A stretch of DNA of 64,000 nt from Parerythrobacter aestuarii (GTDB lineage: Bacteria > Pseudomonadota > Alphaproteobacteria > Sphingomonadales > Sphingomonadaceae): positions 682,001-746,000 of the forward strand of contig NZ_JARBWD010000001.1 of NCBI RefSeq assembly GCF_030140925.1. Direction: 5' to 3'. The notes under the pieces are model-generated. The model saw nothing but the letters and a program-made list of their open reading frames with translations, searched no databases and had not been told where the DNA came from. Below are positions 8,257-16,926 of this stretch, one piece after another. The stretch's first letter is position 1. Each line of letters begins with the position of its first letter. The position numbers and the translations under genes are program-made.

Positions 8257-9854
8257 TCGGCGGCTCTTTCCAGCAGAGCATCCTCATCTTTGCTGGCACG
8301 TTTGGCAATGAACAGCAGCAGCAGCACGATCGGGACCGCAGCCGTGTTGACCGCCAGCATCGATGTGCGCAGGTCGCCGGTCGCATCAGACAGCATACCC
8401 ACGACATAGGGCCCGATGCCGAGGCCGAGGATGGTCGAGGCCAGCAGGTAAGTGCTCGAGGTAACCGCCCGCATGCGCGGCAGGACCTGCTCGTAGAGGA
8501 TAGCATAGAGCGGCGGCAGCCAGCCGGTCAGCACGAGGCTGTAGAATACGAAGCGCAGGTAGAAATCGCCCGGGGTCGGCGCGTAGTAGACCCAGAAGCT
8601 CATCAGCGGCGATACGCCCATGGCGAACATCGCCACCCATGCCCGCCCGGCTCCGGGGAAGCGGATGTTGAGCTTGTCCGACAGCGGGCCCCAGATCAGC
8701 GGGCCGATAATGCCCATCCCTGCGCTGACAAAGCCGAATTGCAGCGCCGCTTCGCTCAGAGTCAAGTCGTAGTAGGTCAGCAGGAATGACGGGTTGAAAG
8801 CCATCATCCCGTAATTGATCACCGTCTGCAGCGATCCCACCGCCATGCACATGATCAGCGTCGGTGAGCCGGTGATGACGCGGAAGGCCTGGTTGTCCGA
8901 CAGGCGCATGTTCTGCAGGAAATTCACGAGGGCGAAGAGACCGAACCCGGTCACGCCCCATTGCAGCGCATGCGGATTGATCGACAGGCCGAGGAATTCG
9001 AGCGGCGGGCGCGGGGAAAGGCGGCTGGTCACCACGTAGAGCCCGATCATCGCGATCAGGATCACGGTGACCCAGATGAAGTTGTTGCGCCACGCCCGTG
9101 GCGGCGCCTTCTGCACCTTGAGGTTGACCCAGTTGGTGCCGGGCAGGATCGCCCGCATGACCTGCCAGCCGGCGCGGAACGGGTGTGGGTCGGCCGGGCT
9201 CTCGATCCCGTCCATCCCGCCGCGCTCGGGCTCGCGAAGGAAGTACATGAAGACCGCCAGCACGAAGCCGGGCAGCGAGGCGACGAGAAAGGCGAATTGC
9301 CAGCCGGCGAGGCCGAGCGGAGCTCCGCCTGCGGCATAGTTCTCGTCCCACCATTGCGATGCCACCCCGCCGAGGATCAGCGATCCGCCGAGCCCCAGCG
9401 CAATGGCCGACGCCATGACGGACATCACGAAGCCGCGCCGGTGCTTGGGCCAGTAATCGTAAACCAGGCTGGTTCCGGCGGGCGACGTTGCCGCCTCGCC
9501 GATACCGACCCCGAGCCGGGCGGTCGCCAGCATAGCAAAGCTGGTCGCCACTCCCGACAGTGCCGTTGCCGCCGACCAGAAGGTGAGGCAGAAGGCGAGA
9601 AGCTTCGTGCGGATCCAGCCATCGGCAATCCGCCCCAGCGGCAGCGAGAACAGCGCGTAAAACAGTGCGAAAACGGTGCCGTAGAGCATCCCCATTTCGG
9701 CATCGCCAATGCCGAGGTCGGCCTTGATGGCCGGCGCGAGGATGGCGAGGATCTGCCGGTCGAGCAGGCTGATCGCTTGCATCAGCGAGACAAGCGCCAG
9801 CGCGTAGCCTGCGCCCTTCAGCGGCACCGTCGGCAGGGCGCGCGGCTCACTCAC
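8253..9854 (-). CDS. MFS transporter (spinster-like)
   Basis: Inner-membrane permease of 533 residues with about 12 membrane segments. It shows LDRQILAILAPAIKADLGI at TM1, LPLGRIADGWIRTKL (MFS motif A) and the TM4-5 stretch RLGVGIGEAATSPAG typical of spinster-like MFS proteins. A hydrophilic insert with EPERGGMDGIE follows TM6. It overlaps its neighbours by four bases on both sides (ligW upstream, decarboxylase downstream), so it is translated as part of the ligW operon. Import of an aromatic dimer or acid is inferred only from context. Confidence 0.75.
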   Translation of the reverse strand: MSEPRALPTVPLKGAGYALALVSLMQAISLLDRQILAILAPAIKADLGIGDAEMGMLYGTVFALFYALFSLPLGRIADGWIRTKLLAFCLTFWSAATALSGVATSFAMLATARLGVGIGEAATSPAGTSLVYDYWPKHRRGFVMSVMASAIALGLGGSLILGGVASQWWDENYAAGGAPLGLAGWQFAFLVASLPGFVLAVFMYFLREPERGGMDGIESPADPHPFRAGWQVMRAILPGTNWVNLKVQKAPPRAWRNNFIWVTVILIAMIGLYVVTSRLSPRPPLEFLGLSINPHALQWGVTGFGLFALVNFLQNMRLSDNQAFRVITGSPTLIMCMAVGSLQTVINYGMMAFNPSFLLTYYDLTLSEAALQFGFVSAGMGIIGPLIWGPLSDKLNIRFPGAGRAWVAMFAMGVSPLMSFWVYYAPTPGDFYLRFVFYSLVLTGWLPPLYAILYEQVLPRMRAVTSSTYLLASTILGLGIGPYVVGMLSDATGDLRTSMLAVNTAAVPIVLLLLFIAKRASKDEDALLERAAE

Positions 9855-10906
9855 AGGTTGAACCAGCGCTCGGCATTGGTCTGGAAGAACTTCTTCTTCT
9901 GCGCATCCGTGATGTCGAGATTGTCCATCATGCGGACTTCGTCTGCCACATATTCGTAAGGGTAATCCATCGCATACATCACCCGGTCTTCGCCCATCAC
10001 CTCGATCATCAGCTTGATCGCGGGTTCGAACGGCAGGCCCGAACAGGTGCCGAGGAAGTTGTTGCGCATGTAGTGGAACAGGTCGTGCTGCAGCGGCTTG
10101 AGCCGTTCGTAGCGGCCCGAGCGGATGCCTGCCTTGTGCATGAAATCGGTGCGATAGAGCCAGTAGGGGAGCGCTTCGCAGCCGTGCCCGGCGATGATCT
10201 GCAAATCGGGATAGCGGTCGAAGATGCCGGTCGTGACCAGACGCAGCAGGTGGTAGCTGGTCTCAACCGCAAAGCCGAACACGGCTCCATCGAGCCCGGC
10301 ATCGATCATTCCGCCCATCATGCTGTCGGGCAAGGTCGCCGGATGGATGTAGAGCGGCTGGCCGGTATCGGCGAGCGCGCGGAAGATCGGGTCGAACTGC
10401 GGCTCGTCGAGATAGTGCCCCTGCGTGTGGCTGTTAATCTGCACGCCCTTGAAGCCGAGTTCATTTGCGCCGCGGCGGATCTCGGCGGCGGACCAGTCGG
10501 GATCCTGCGGGGCGACGGCAGTCATGCCGATGAAGCGATCGGGATGGGCTTCGCAGCGTTCGGCGAGGAAGTCGTTGGCGCGGCTCGCGATGCCCTTGGC
10601 TTCTTCGACATCGAGCATGGGCTGCACGCCGGGCGAGGTCAGGGCGAGGATCGCCTTGTCGATCCCGGTCTCGTCCATGTGCCGCAGGCGCTGTTCGCCG
10701 AGGTCCACCAGCCGGTCCATGATCTGCGTCGCGCGTTCGGAGGGGCTTTGTGCGTAGAAGCCCCACAGGCTGACCATGCCCTGGTCTGCCGTGCCATCAC
10801 GCACCATGCGCAGGAATACGTCGATCTGCTCGCGCGTGGCGAAGGCTTCCTCGGTCGCGATGCGCAGATAGCCGCGGTCGCCGCCGGTCTTGAGTTCGTG
10901 AGTCAT
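9851..10906 (-). CDS. ligW: 5-carboxyvanillate decarboxylase (LigW), amidohydrolase superfamily
   Basis: Mn2+-dependent, non-oxidative decarboxylase that turns 5-carboxyvanillate into vanillate in the biphenyl (DDVA) branch of lignin catabolism. With the ATG at 10906 the protein has 351 residues. Every active-site residue I remember for LigW falls at the same number: metal ligands Glu19, His188 and Asp314, plus Arg58, His241, Arg252 and Tyr317. This agreement also fixes the start, over an in-frame ATG 15 bases earlier that would overlap the upstream gene. GAGGGA precedes the start. The remaining DDVA genes (ligX, ligZ, ligY) are not in this window, so its substrate must come from elsewhere in the genome or from outside. 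The alternative is another hydroxybenzoate decarboxylase such as gamma-resorcylate. Confidence 0.9.
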   Translation of the reverse strand: MTHELKTGGDRGYLRIATEEAFATREQIDVFLRMVRDGTADQGMVSLWGFYAQSPSERATQIMDRLVDLGEQRLRHMDETGIDKAILALTSPGVQPMLDVEEAKGIASRANDFLAERCEAHPDRFIGMTAVAPQDPDWSAAEIRRGANELGFKGVQINSHTQGHYLDEPQFDPIFRALADTGQPLYIHPATLPDSMMGGMIDAGLDGAVFGFAVETSYHLLRLVTTGIFDRYPDLQIIAGHGCEALPYWLYRTDFMHKAGIRSGRYERLKPLQHDLFHYMRNNFLGTCSGLPFEPAIKLMIEVMGEDRVMYAMDYPYEYVADEVRMMDNLDITDAQKKKFFQTNAERWFNL

Positions 10907-10910
10907 TGCA

Positions 10911-12341
10911 TCATCCCTCATGCACCGCCTTGGTCACCATGCAGGCGAGCACGCCTTCAGGTCCGTCCTCGGCCCCGTGGCCCGACCATTTGACCCCGCC
11001 GAAGGGGCTGTCGGCCCCGCCGATCATGTGGCTGTTGATCCCGACCATGCCGCTCTCGATTTCGTCGGCCAGCCGCCGCTGGCGCTGGACGTCGTCGGTC
11101 CAGGCATAGGCGGCCAAGCCATAGGGGAGGCGGTTGGTTTCGGCGATCATCTCGTCTTCGCCCTTGAACGGGTTGATCAGCGCGACGGGGCCGAACGGTT
11201 CCTCGTTCATGATCTCGGCGTCGAGCGGGATTTCGGACAGTACGCTGGGGGCGTAGAAGAAGCCCTGGTTGCCGATGCGCTCGCCGCCGGTGTGAAGCGT
11301 GGCGCCCGCATCCTTCGCTCCGCCGATCAAACGCTCCATGGCGTCGGGGCGGCGCGGGTTGGCCATCGGTCCCATCTGGGTGCCCTCGGCCAGGCCATCG
11401 CCGACCTGCACCGCCTTGGCGCGCTCGACGAAGCCGTCGCGGAATTTCTCGAACACGTTTTCCTGCACGATGAAGCGGGTCGGACTGACGCAGACCTGGC
11501 CGGCGTTGCGGAACTTGCCCGGCACGGCGGTGTCGAGCACCCGGTCGACATCGACATCGTCGAACACCAGCACCGGCCCGTGCCCACCCAGCTCCATGGT
11601 GGTGCGCAGCATGTTGTCGGCGGCGAGCTTCATCAGCTGCTTGCCGACCACGGTCGAGCCGGTGAAGCTGAGCTTGCTGACGACGGGCGAGGCGAGCAGG
11701 TGGCGGCTGACCTCGTCAGGCACTCCGAACACGGCCTGCGCGACTTGCGGCGGCAGGCCGGCATCGAGCAGGCATTGCAGCACGCCGAGCGCGCTGGCCG
11801 GGGTCTCCTCGGCGCTCTTCATGATCACCGCACAGCCCGCCGCGATCGGGGCACCGAGCTTGCGCCCGGGGTTACCGATCGGGAAATTCCACGGGCTGAA
11901 GGCCGCGACCACGCCGACCGGTTCGTGCCGGATCACCGATCGCTGCCCGGTCGGGCGGACCAGTTCACGGCCATAGAGCCGCTGCGCTTCGCCGGCGTAG
12001 AAATTGAACAGGCCGACATTCATCAGCACTTCGATCCGGCTTTCGGCGAGCGGCTTGCCTTCCTCCATGGTTGCGATGCGGGCGAGCTCTTCCTGCCGTT
12101 CCAGCATCAGCCGCGCCGCGCCCTGGAGCACTGCTGCGCGCTGCTGCGGCGTCGACTTGCGCCAGATCCGGAAACCCTCGGCCGCGACTTCGAGCGCCTT
12201 GTCGAGATCGGCCGCCTCGGCCAGCGGCAATGCGCCAATGGTCTCGCCGGTCGCGGGGTTGACGACATCGAAGGTGCGCCGGCCCCCGCCGGATACCTTC
12301 TCGCCGCCGATGATCATGTGGAGCGAAGGATAGGCAGTCAC
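10911..12341 (-). CDS. NAD(P)-dependent aldehyde dehydrogenase
   Basis: ALDH superfamily enzyme of 476 residues close to the succinate-semialdehyde/vanillin dehydrogenase group. It contains the nucleotide-binding FSPWNFPIGN, FTGSTVVGK, the general-base glutamate in MELGGHGPV and the nucleophilic cysteine in NAGQVCVSPTR. It ends four bases before the ligW start and follows the NTF2-like gene by ten bases. Oxidation of vanillin (from stilbene cleavage or ferulate) to vanillate is the simplest role. A second ALDH (18,528-19,859) could share or take that role. Confidence 0.8.
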   Translation of the reverse strand: MTAYPSLHMIIGGEKVSGGGRRTFDVVNPATGETIGALPLAEAADLDKALEVAAEGFRIWRKSTPQQRAAVLQGAARLMLERQEELARIATMEEGKPLAESRIEVLMNVGLFNFYAGEAQRLYGRELVRPTGQRSVIRHEPVGVVAAFSPWNFPIGNPGRKLGAPIAAGCAVIMKSAEETPASALGVLQCLLDAGLPPQVAQAVFGVPDEVSRHLLASPVVSKLSFTGSTVVGKQLMKLAADNMLRTTMELGGHGPVLVFDDVDVDRVLDTAVPGKFRNAGQVCVSPTRFIVQENVFEKFRDGFVERAKAVQVGDGLAEGTQMGPMANPRRPDAMERLIGGAKDAGATLHTGGERIGNQGFFYAPSVLSEIPLDAEIMNEEPFGPVALINPFKGEDEMIAETNRLPYGLAAYAWTDDVQRQRRLADEIESGMVGINSHMIGGADSPFGGVKWSGHGAEDGPEGVLACMVTKAVHEG

Positions 12342-12351
12342 GGTCGTCTCC

Positions 12352-13107
12352 TCAGCCCTTGGTGGCCTTTTCCTGTTCGCGCCGGATATCGCCTTCCCAG
12401 CGCTCGGCGACCATTTCCTCGCCGGTGATCGGGTGCTTCATGTGGAACGGCAGCAGCTTGTGGGTCGGCCACAGCCAGTGCTCTTCCATTAGTTCGTCCG
12501 GGCCGATCGGGTCTTCCGGATAGGTGACCTTGGGGAAGGGCACATACTGCTCCTGCGTATAGGCCCAGCCCTTGTCGAAATCGGCGTGCCAGTGCGGGAA
12601 GTAGTTCAGCACATGAATGCGCCACTTGCCGTCGCTGCCTTTCTTGTAGGTGTTCTCGTAGAGACCGCCTTCCCACCACTGGCGCGGGTTGGCGGTCATC
12701 GGGTTCGACGGATCGCAATAGTCGACATGGCGCCCGGCCTGCATGGTCGAGCGGCCGCGCAGCTTGGCGGTCACACCATCGGGTTCGATATCGACAATGG
12801 CCTGGATCTGCGGATGGTCGAGCAGGAAGCCGTCGATCGGGCCGTTGTTGTCATGCGTGAAGCTCTTGCGGAAGCGATCGACATAGAGACGGCGCACACC
12901 GGCCTTGCCCTTGTAGACGCCGCCGAAGAAGCGGACTTCGCCATCCTCGGTGAACAGGTCGACGACCTGGTCGTACATGCATTTGTCGATCAGGTAGCCG
13001 TAGAGATATTGCAGCTTCTTCACGTCGAGCTCGTCTTCGCGGGTGGTGAGGCGCTGCTCCAGCTCCTCGACCTTGGCGGCGAGGCTTTCCAGCGTGGCAT
13101 CGGACAT
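12352..13107 (-). CDS. NTF2-like (SnoaL) protein, candidate diarylpropane lyase (LdpA-like)
   Basis: Soluble 251-residue protein. A short N-terminal coiled segment (SLAAKVEELEQRLTTREDELD) precedes a cone-shaped NTF2/SnoaL domain with LQYLYGYLIDKCMYDQVVDLFTEDGEVRF, then a C-terminal extension rich in Trp, Pro and His (NPRQWWEGGLYEN, PHWHADFDKGWAY, HWLWPTHKLLPFHMKHP). The sphingomonad enzyme LdpA, which removes formaldehyde from 1,2-diarylpropane-1,3-diols to make lignostilbene without a cofactor, belongs to this superfamily. A lignostilbene dioxygenase lies nearby and an aldehyde dehydrogenase directly downstream, which fits that pathway. The assignment rests on fold and context; I could not align it to LdpA. 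GAGGAGAG precedes the ATG at 13,107. Confidence 0.55.
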   Translation of the reverse strand: MSDATLESLAAKVEELEQRLTTREDELDVKKLQYLYGYLIDKCMYDQVVDLFTEDGEVRFFGGVYKGKAGVRRLYVDRFRKSFTHDNNGPIDGFLLDHPQIQAIVDIEPDGVTAKLRGRSTMQAGRHVDYCDPSNPMTANPRQWWEGGLYENTYKKGSDGKWRIHVLNYFPHWHADFDKGWAYTQEQYVPFPKVTYPEDPIGPDELMEEHWLWPTHKLLPFHMKHPITGEEMVAERWEGDIRREQEKATKG

Positions 13108-13136
13108 CGGGTTCTCTCCTCTCAGAATGTGATGGG

Positions 13137-14558
13137 TCAGCGGCCGAGCGCTTCCAGGCGCTCGACTTCGCCGCGATAGGGTTTCATCGCGCGGAACATC
13201 AGGAAGCAGGCGGCCGGGAGGATCAGCACTGCGGTGATGACCAGCGTCTGCTGCAGCTTGGCCGGGTCGCCGACGATATATTGCGACACCAGGCCGATGA
13301 CGAAGCTGCCCATGGCGCCGAAGAACGTGAACATGAAGAGGTAGAAGGCGGTCACCTGCCCGCGCATCGAATTGGGCGCGACCCGCTGGATCGCAGCGTT
13401 CTGCGGCACTGCCCCGGCCAGGCCGAACATGCCGGCGAAGCCAAAGGCGATCATGGATGTCCAACCCGTCGGTGCGAGCAGCGCAGTGAGTGTCGAGACT
13501 GTCGTTCCGCAGAAACAGATAAAGGCAGCGCGGACATTGGCGTCCTTGTGCTTCTTGGCCAGCAGCTCGACCAGTGTGCCGCCGACGACCAGCCCGGTGA
13601 GCGAACCGATCAGCACGGTTATCGCGATGGCCCCGCCGATCTCCGCCTCGTTCCAGCCGAACTCGCGGATCATGAAGGGGATGCGCCAGAAAGCGAGGCC
13701 GAAGCTTTCCGTCGCGCTGAGCGCCAGGGCCCCGAACAGCGGATAATAGACCTTGCCATTGGCGTGAATGGCCTTGGCCGCGTCGAAGCCCATGAAGGTT
13801 ATGACCTTGCGACCGAAGCTGGCGTTCTCCGGCGGTTGCTCGGCATCGGCCACCGGTGCCTGGCGCTGGGGTTCCTTGATGGTCAGGAACAGCAGCGCGG
13901 CAACGAAAGCAGGCAAGGCGATCCAGATCAGGATCCACTGCCACGGCAGGATGGTGAGGCCTGCGACCGTGCTCGGTTCCCATTCGGCGGTCATGATGAT
14001 GAGGTATCCGCCCACCAGCGGGCCCAGCGTCGTCCCGCCGATAAAACCGAACTGCAGCAGCGCGAAGGCACGGGTGATGATCTTGGGCGGGAAGGCGTCG
14101 GCCAGCAATGAGTAGGAGCTGGGCGCATGGGCCGAGCCACCCGCGGCGAGGAAGACCCGGCTGCCGACGAACTGGACGAAGGTCTGCGCGATGCCGCCCA
14201 GCGCGGTGACGAAGCCGACCACGGCGACGCCCCCGGCGAGCACATATTTGCGCGGCCAGATGTCGGCGAGCCGCGCCAGCGGGATGCCCACGAACAGGTA
14301 ACAGATGATCGAAGCCGGCCCGGCGAGGAAGCCCAGCTCGGCATCGGTCAGCCCGAAGTCGGTCTTGATCCGCTCCGCCAGCATGCCGAACACGACCTGG
14401 TCGAAGAATGTGACGAAGGTGGCGAAGATGATGACGAACAGCGCCCAGTAGCGCGCTGGTGTCGACGGCCACTCCTTCTCAGGGGCGTCGGCCTGCTGGA
14501 GGCCCAGCTCCTTGCCAGCTTCTTCGAGCGGCGCACCTGCGCTTGGCCCAATCGCCAT
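13137..14558 (-). CDS. MFS transporter heading the ligW operon
   Basis: Permease of 473 residues with about 12 membrane spans. FFDQVVFGMLAERIKTDFGL is at TM1 and LARLADIWPRKYVLA is MFS motif A. The start at 14,556-14,558 follows GGGAGAGGG; longer in-frame extensions run into the opposite-strand SDR and were discarded. It is the first gene of the six-gene minus-strand operon (MFS, NTF2-like, ALDH, ligW, MFS, decarboxylase) and is divergent from the SDR genes across 111 bases holding a shared operator. Uptake of a lignin dimer or aromatic acid is inferred. Confidence 0.75.
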   Translation of the reverse strand: MAIGPSAGAPLEEAGKELGLQQADAPEKEWPSTPARYWALFVIIFATFVTFFDQVVFGMLAERIKTDFGLTDAELGFLAGPASIICYLFVGIPLARLADIWPRKYVLAGGVAVVGFVTALGGIAQTFVQFVGSRVFLAAGGSAHAPSSYSLLADAFPPKIITRAFALLQFGFIGGTTLGPLVGGYLIIMTAEWEPSTVAGLTILPWQWILIWIALPAFVAALLFLTIKEPQRQAPVADAEQPPENASFGRKVITFMGFDAAKAIHANGKVYYPLFGALALSATESFGLAFWRIPFMIREFGWNEAEIGGAIAITVLIGSLTGLVVGGTLVELLAKKHKDANVRAAFICFCGTTVSTLTALLAPTGWTSMIAFGFAGMFGLAGAVPQNAAIQRVAPNSMRGQVTAFYLFMFTFFGAMGSFVIGLVSQYIVGDPAKLQQTLVITAVLILPAACFLMFRAMKPYRGEVERLEALGR

Positions 14559-14607
14559 ATTTCCCTCTCCCGACCTGCCGTGCTGGGCTGTTTGCCCTCT
14601 GGCAGAA

Positions 14608-14626
14608 TTGTTTGTCTTGCATACAA
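14608..14626. promoter_or_regulatory. Candidate shared operator between the MFS/ligW operon and the SDR operon
   Basis: TTGTTTGTCTTGCATACAA matches the consensus (read in the orientation TTGTATGTGTTGCATACAA) at 17 of 19 positions. It lies 49 bases upstream of the MFS ATG and 43 bases upstream of the first SDR ATG, in the only gap between the two operons. Confidence 0.65.
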
Positions 14627-14669
14627 TTTCGCTCTGGTGAATAGCTATCGCACAACAAGGGAGAGAAAA

Positions 14670-15593
14670 ATGCAGAATCTGGCCGGCAAGACCGCCTTTG
14701 TCACAGGCGGTGCCAGCGGGATTGGCTTGGGAATCGCCAAGGCAGCGCTGGCGCATGGCATGAATGTCGTGATCGCCGATATCCGTGACGACCATCTGGC
14801 CGAAGGCGAGGCGGAGCTTGGCGGCGGCGACAAGGTGCTCGCGCTCCAGCTCGATGTCACGGACCGTGCTGCCTATGCCAGGGCTGCCGATGCTGCCGAA
14901 GCCAGGTTCGGCAAGGTCCACTTGCTGGTCAACAATGCCGGTGTCGCCGTTGTCGGGCCGACCGAACTGGCGACCTTTGCCGACTGGGACTGGGTGATGG
15001 GCGTGAACCTGGGCGGCACGATCAACGGCATCGTCACCATGCTGCCGCGCATCCTCGCGCACGGCGAAGGCGGGCATATCGTCAACACGTCATCGATGTC
15101 GGGGCTGGTCCCGGTCGGCGGCACGACGATCTATTCCAGCGGCAAGGCCGCAGTGCTGAGCATGATGGAATGCATGCGGCCCGAACTGGAAGCGCGCGGT
15201 GTCATCTGCTCAGCCTTCTGCCCGGGCGCGGTACAGTCCAATATCGCCAAGGCGGGCGAGACGCGGCCCGACGACCTGGCCGAGACCGGCTATGCCGAGG
15301 CCGACAAGCGGCGGCAGTCGGGCGGCAACCATTTCGACCTGTTCCAGACCAAGGAAGAGGTCGGCGAGCGCGTGCTGCAGGGCGTGCTGAATGACGAGCT
15401 CTACATCCTCACCCACTCCGAATTCCTCGACGGCGTGCGCGAACGAGGCGAGGCAACGACGCTGGCGGTGCAGGACCACCTGCCGGAAAATCCCGAATAC
15501 AAGCAGACCTTCGCCATGCTGTTCTCCAATCCCTCGATCGTCGAGGAAATCGAACGGCAGAAGCGGCTCAAGGTCGAAAGGAACGCAGCATGA
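14670..15593 (+). CDS. Short-chain dehydrogenase, C-alpha-dehydrogenase-like (LigD/L/N/O type)
   Basis: NAD(P)-dependent SDR of 307 residues. It has TGGASGIGLG (cofactor loop), NNAGVAVVGP, the serine in NTSSMSG and the catalytic Tyr-x3-Lys in IYSSGK. The DWDWVMGVNLGGTINGIVTMLPRI segment and the long C-terminus (after FCPGAVQSNIAKA) resemble the sphingomonad LigD/LigL/LigN/LigO enzymes, which oxidise the benzylic alcohol of beta-aryl ether dimers. AAGGGAGAG precedes the ATG at 14,670; the open frame extends far upstream but has no ribosome site. It overlaps the next SDR by four bases. Actual substrate and stereochemistry are not visible from sequence. Confidence 0.75.
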   Translation: MQNLAGKTAFVTGGASGIGLGIAKAALAHGMNVVIADIRDDHLAEGEAELGGGDKVLALQLDVTDRAAYARAADAAEARFGKVHLLVNNAGVAVVGPTELATFADWDWVMGVNLGGTINGIVTMLPRILAHGEGGHIVNTSSMSGLVPVGGTTIYSSGKAAVLSMMECMRPELEARGVICSAFCPGAVQSNIAKAGETRPDDLAETGYAEADKRRQSGGNHFDLFQTKEEVGERVLQGVLNDELYILTHSEFLDGVRERGEATTLAVQDHLPENPEYKQTFAMLFSNPSIVEEIERQKRLKVERNAA

Positions 15594-16495
15594 TCGACTT
15601 CAAGGGACGTGTCGCCTTCGTCACCGGCGGGGCCAACGGCGTCGGCATTGGGCTGGTGCGCGCGCTGGCCAATGAAGGTGCCAAGGTCGTGATCGCGGAT
15701 ATTCGCGAAGACCATATCGAGCGCGCCTTGGAAACGCTCGACAACCGCGAAGTCATGGGCGTCAAGGTCGATGTGTCGAGCCGCGACGCTATGGCCGAGG
15801 CGCGCGACAAGGTGGAGGCCGAATTCGGCGCGCCGGTGACGCTGCTGTTCAACAATGCCGGGGTGAACCTGTTCCAGACCATAGAGGACAGTTCCTACAG
15901 CGACTGGGATTGGCTGATGGGCGTGAACCTGCACGGTCCGATCAACGGAGTGATGACCTTCGTCCCGCGCATGATCGAGCATGGGCAGGGCGGCTATGTC
16001 GTCAACACCGCCAGCATGGCGGCGTGGCTCGCGGCAGGATCGCCGGGGATCTACAACACCACCAAGTTCGCGGTGCGCGGGATGTCGGAAAGCCTGCGCT
16101 ACAGCCTCGCGCCCAAGGGCATCGGGGTCAGCTGCGTCTGCCCGGGGCTGGTGAAGAGCTATATCTACGCGTCGGACGATATCCGGCCCAGGGACCTGAT
16201 GGCCGATGCCAAGCCCATCAATACCGAGAATGTCGAACGGCTGGCGGGCCTGCACGAAGTCGGCATGGAGCCGGATGTGATTGCCGAGCGGATCCTGCAG
16301 GGCATGCGCGAGAACCAGGCCTATATCTTCCCCATGCCCGACCACAAGGACGAGCTGGAGCAGTATTTCGGTGAAGTGCTGGGCGATTATCGCGACTACC
16401 CGGAGGACCCCGGCTACCACGAACGGCTCAAGATTGAGGCCATGCGCCGACAGGGCTATGAAGCGGCACGGGCTGCAGCGACGAAAGCGATCTGA
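15590..16495 (+). CDS. Second short-chain dehydrogenase, C-alpha-dehydrogenase-like
   Basis: SDR of 301 residues, clearly a paralogue of the gene before it: TGGANGVGIGL, NNAGVNLF, DWDWLMGVNLHGPINGVMTFVPRM, NTASMAAW and the catalytic IYNTTK. It shares the extended C-terminal part of the LigD/L/N/O group. Start and upstream stop overlap as ATGA, so the pair is co-translated. In sphingomonads such pairs oxidise opposite enantiomers of one dimer alcohol; that division of labour is a guess here. The VOC gene follows two bases after the stop. Confidence 0.75.
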   Translation: MIDFKGRVAFVTGGANGVGIGLVRALANEGAKVVIADIREDHIERALETLDNREVMGVKVDVSSRDAMAEARDKVEAEFGAPVTLLFNNAGVNLFQTIEDSSYSDWDWLMGVNLHGPINGVMTFVPRMIEHGQGGYVVNTASMAAWLAAGSPGIYNTTKFAVRGMSESLRYSLAPKGIGVSCVCPGLVKSYIYASDDIRPRDLMADAKPINTENVERLAGLHEVGMEPDVIAERILQGMRENQAYIFPMPDHKDELEQYFGEVLGDYRDYPEDPGYHERLKIEAMRRQGYEAARAAATKAI

Positions 16496-16497
16496 CC

Positions 16498-16902
16498 ATG
16501 GGCATTGCCGTCGAAGCGCTTGACCACGTCAACATCATCACCGGCGATCTCGACGGGACGGCGGAGTTCTATGCCGATGTGTTCGGGCTCGAACGCCGCG
16601 ATGCCCCGCCGCCGCTGACTCCGCAGAACGCGCAGTGGATGTACGACAAGGAAGATCGCGCGATCTTCCACATCAACAGTCTGGACTGCCCGCGCACCTA
16701 CCAGCGTGAGGTCCAGCACGGGCCGACTGGGTCGATCCACCATGTCGCGCTGCGCTGCAACGGGCATGACGCCATGTTGAAGCGGCTCGAGGACAAGGGG
16801 CTGGACTGCCAGACCAACCACATCGAAGCGATTGGCCTCAGGCAGATCTTCACCATGGACCCCAACGGAGTGCTGCTGGAGCTCAACTACTTCGGAGAGT
16901 AA
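16498..16902 (+). CDS. VOC (glyoxalase/extradiol-fold) family protein
   Basis: Protein of 134 residues with two beta-alpha-beta-beta-beta modules. Candidate metal ligands are His10 (LDHVNI), the His pair in GSIHHVAL and the Glu in LLELNYFG. That is one glyoxalase-like domain, about half the size of a type I extradiol dioxygenase, so it is more likely an isomerase, lyase or binding protein acting as a dimer. It starts two bases after the second SDR, so it belongs to that operon and presumably handles the SDR product. The real reaction is unknown. Confidence 0.7.
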   Translation: MGIAVEALDHVNIITGDLDGTAEFYADVFGLERRDAPPPLTPQNAQWMYDKEDRAIFHINSLDCPRTYQREVQHGPTGSIHHVALRCNGHDAMLKRLEDKGLDCQTNHIEAIGLRQIFTMDPNGVLLELNYFGE

Positions 16903-16926
16903 GGCGCGGCTACGCCCGGCGCAGGA

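Noticed and set aside
13137..15077. Extension of the MFS gene to 646 codons
   Set aside because: The extra N-terminal part overlaps the SDR on the other strand and lacks a ribosome site; GGGAGAGGG before the ATG at 14,558 gives a normal MFS start.
16903..16926. Terminator between the convergent VOC and exported-protein genes
   Set aside because: Only a 4-bp GGCG/CGCC stem can form and there is no T-run on either strand.
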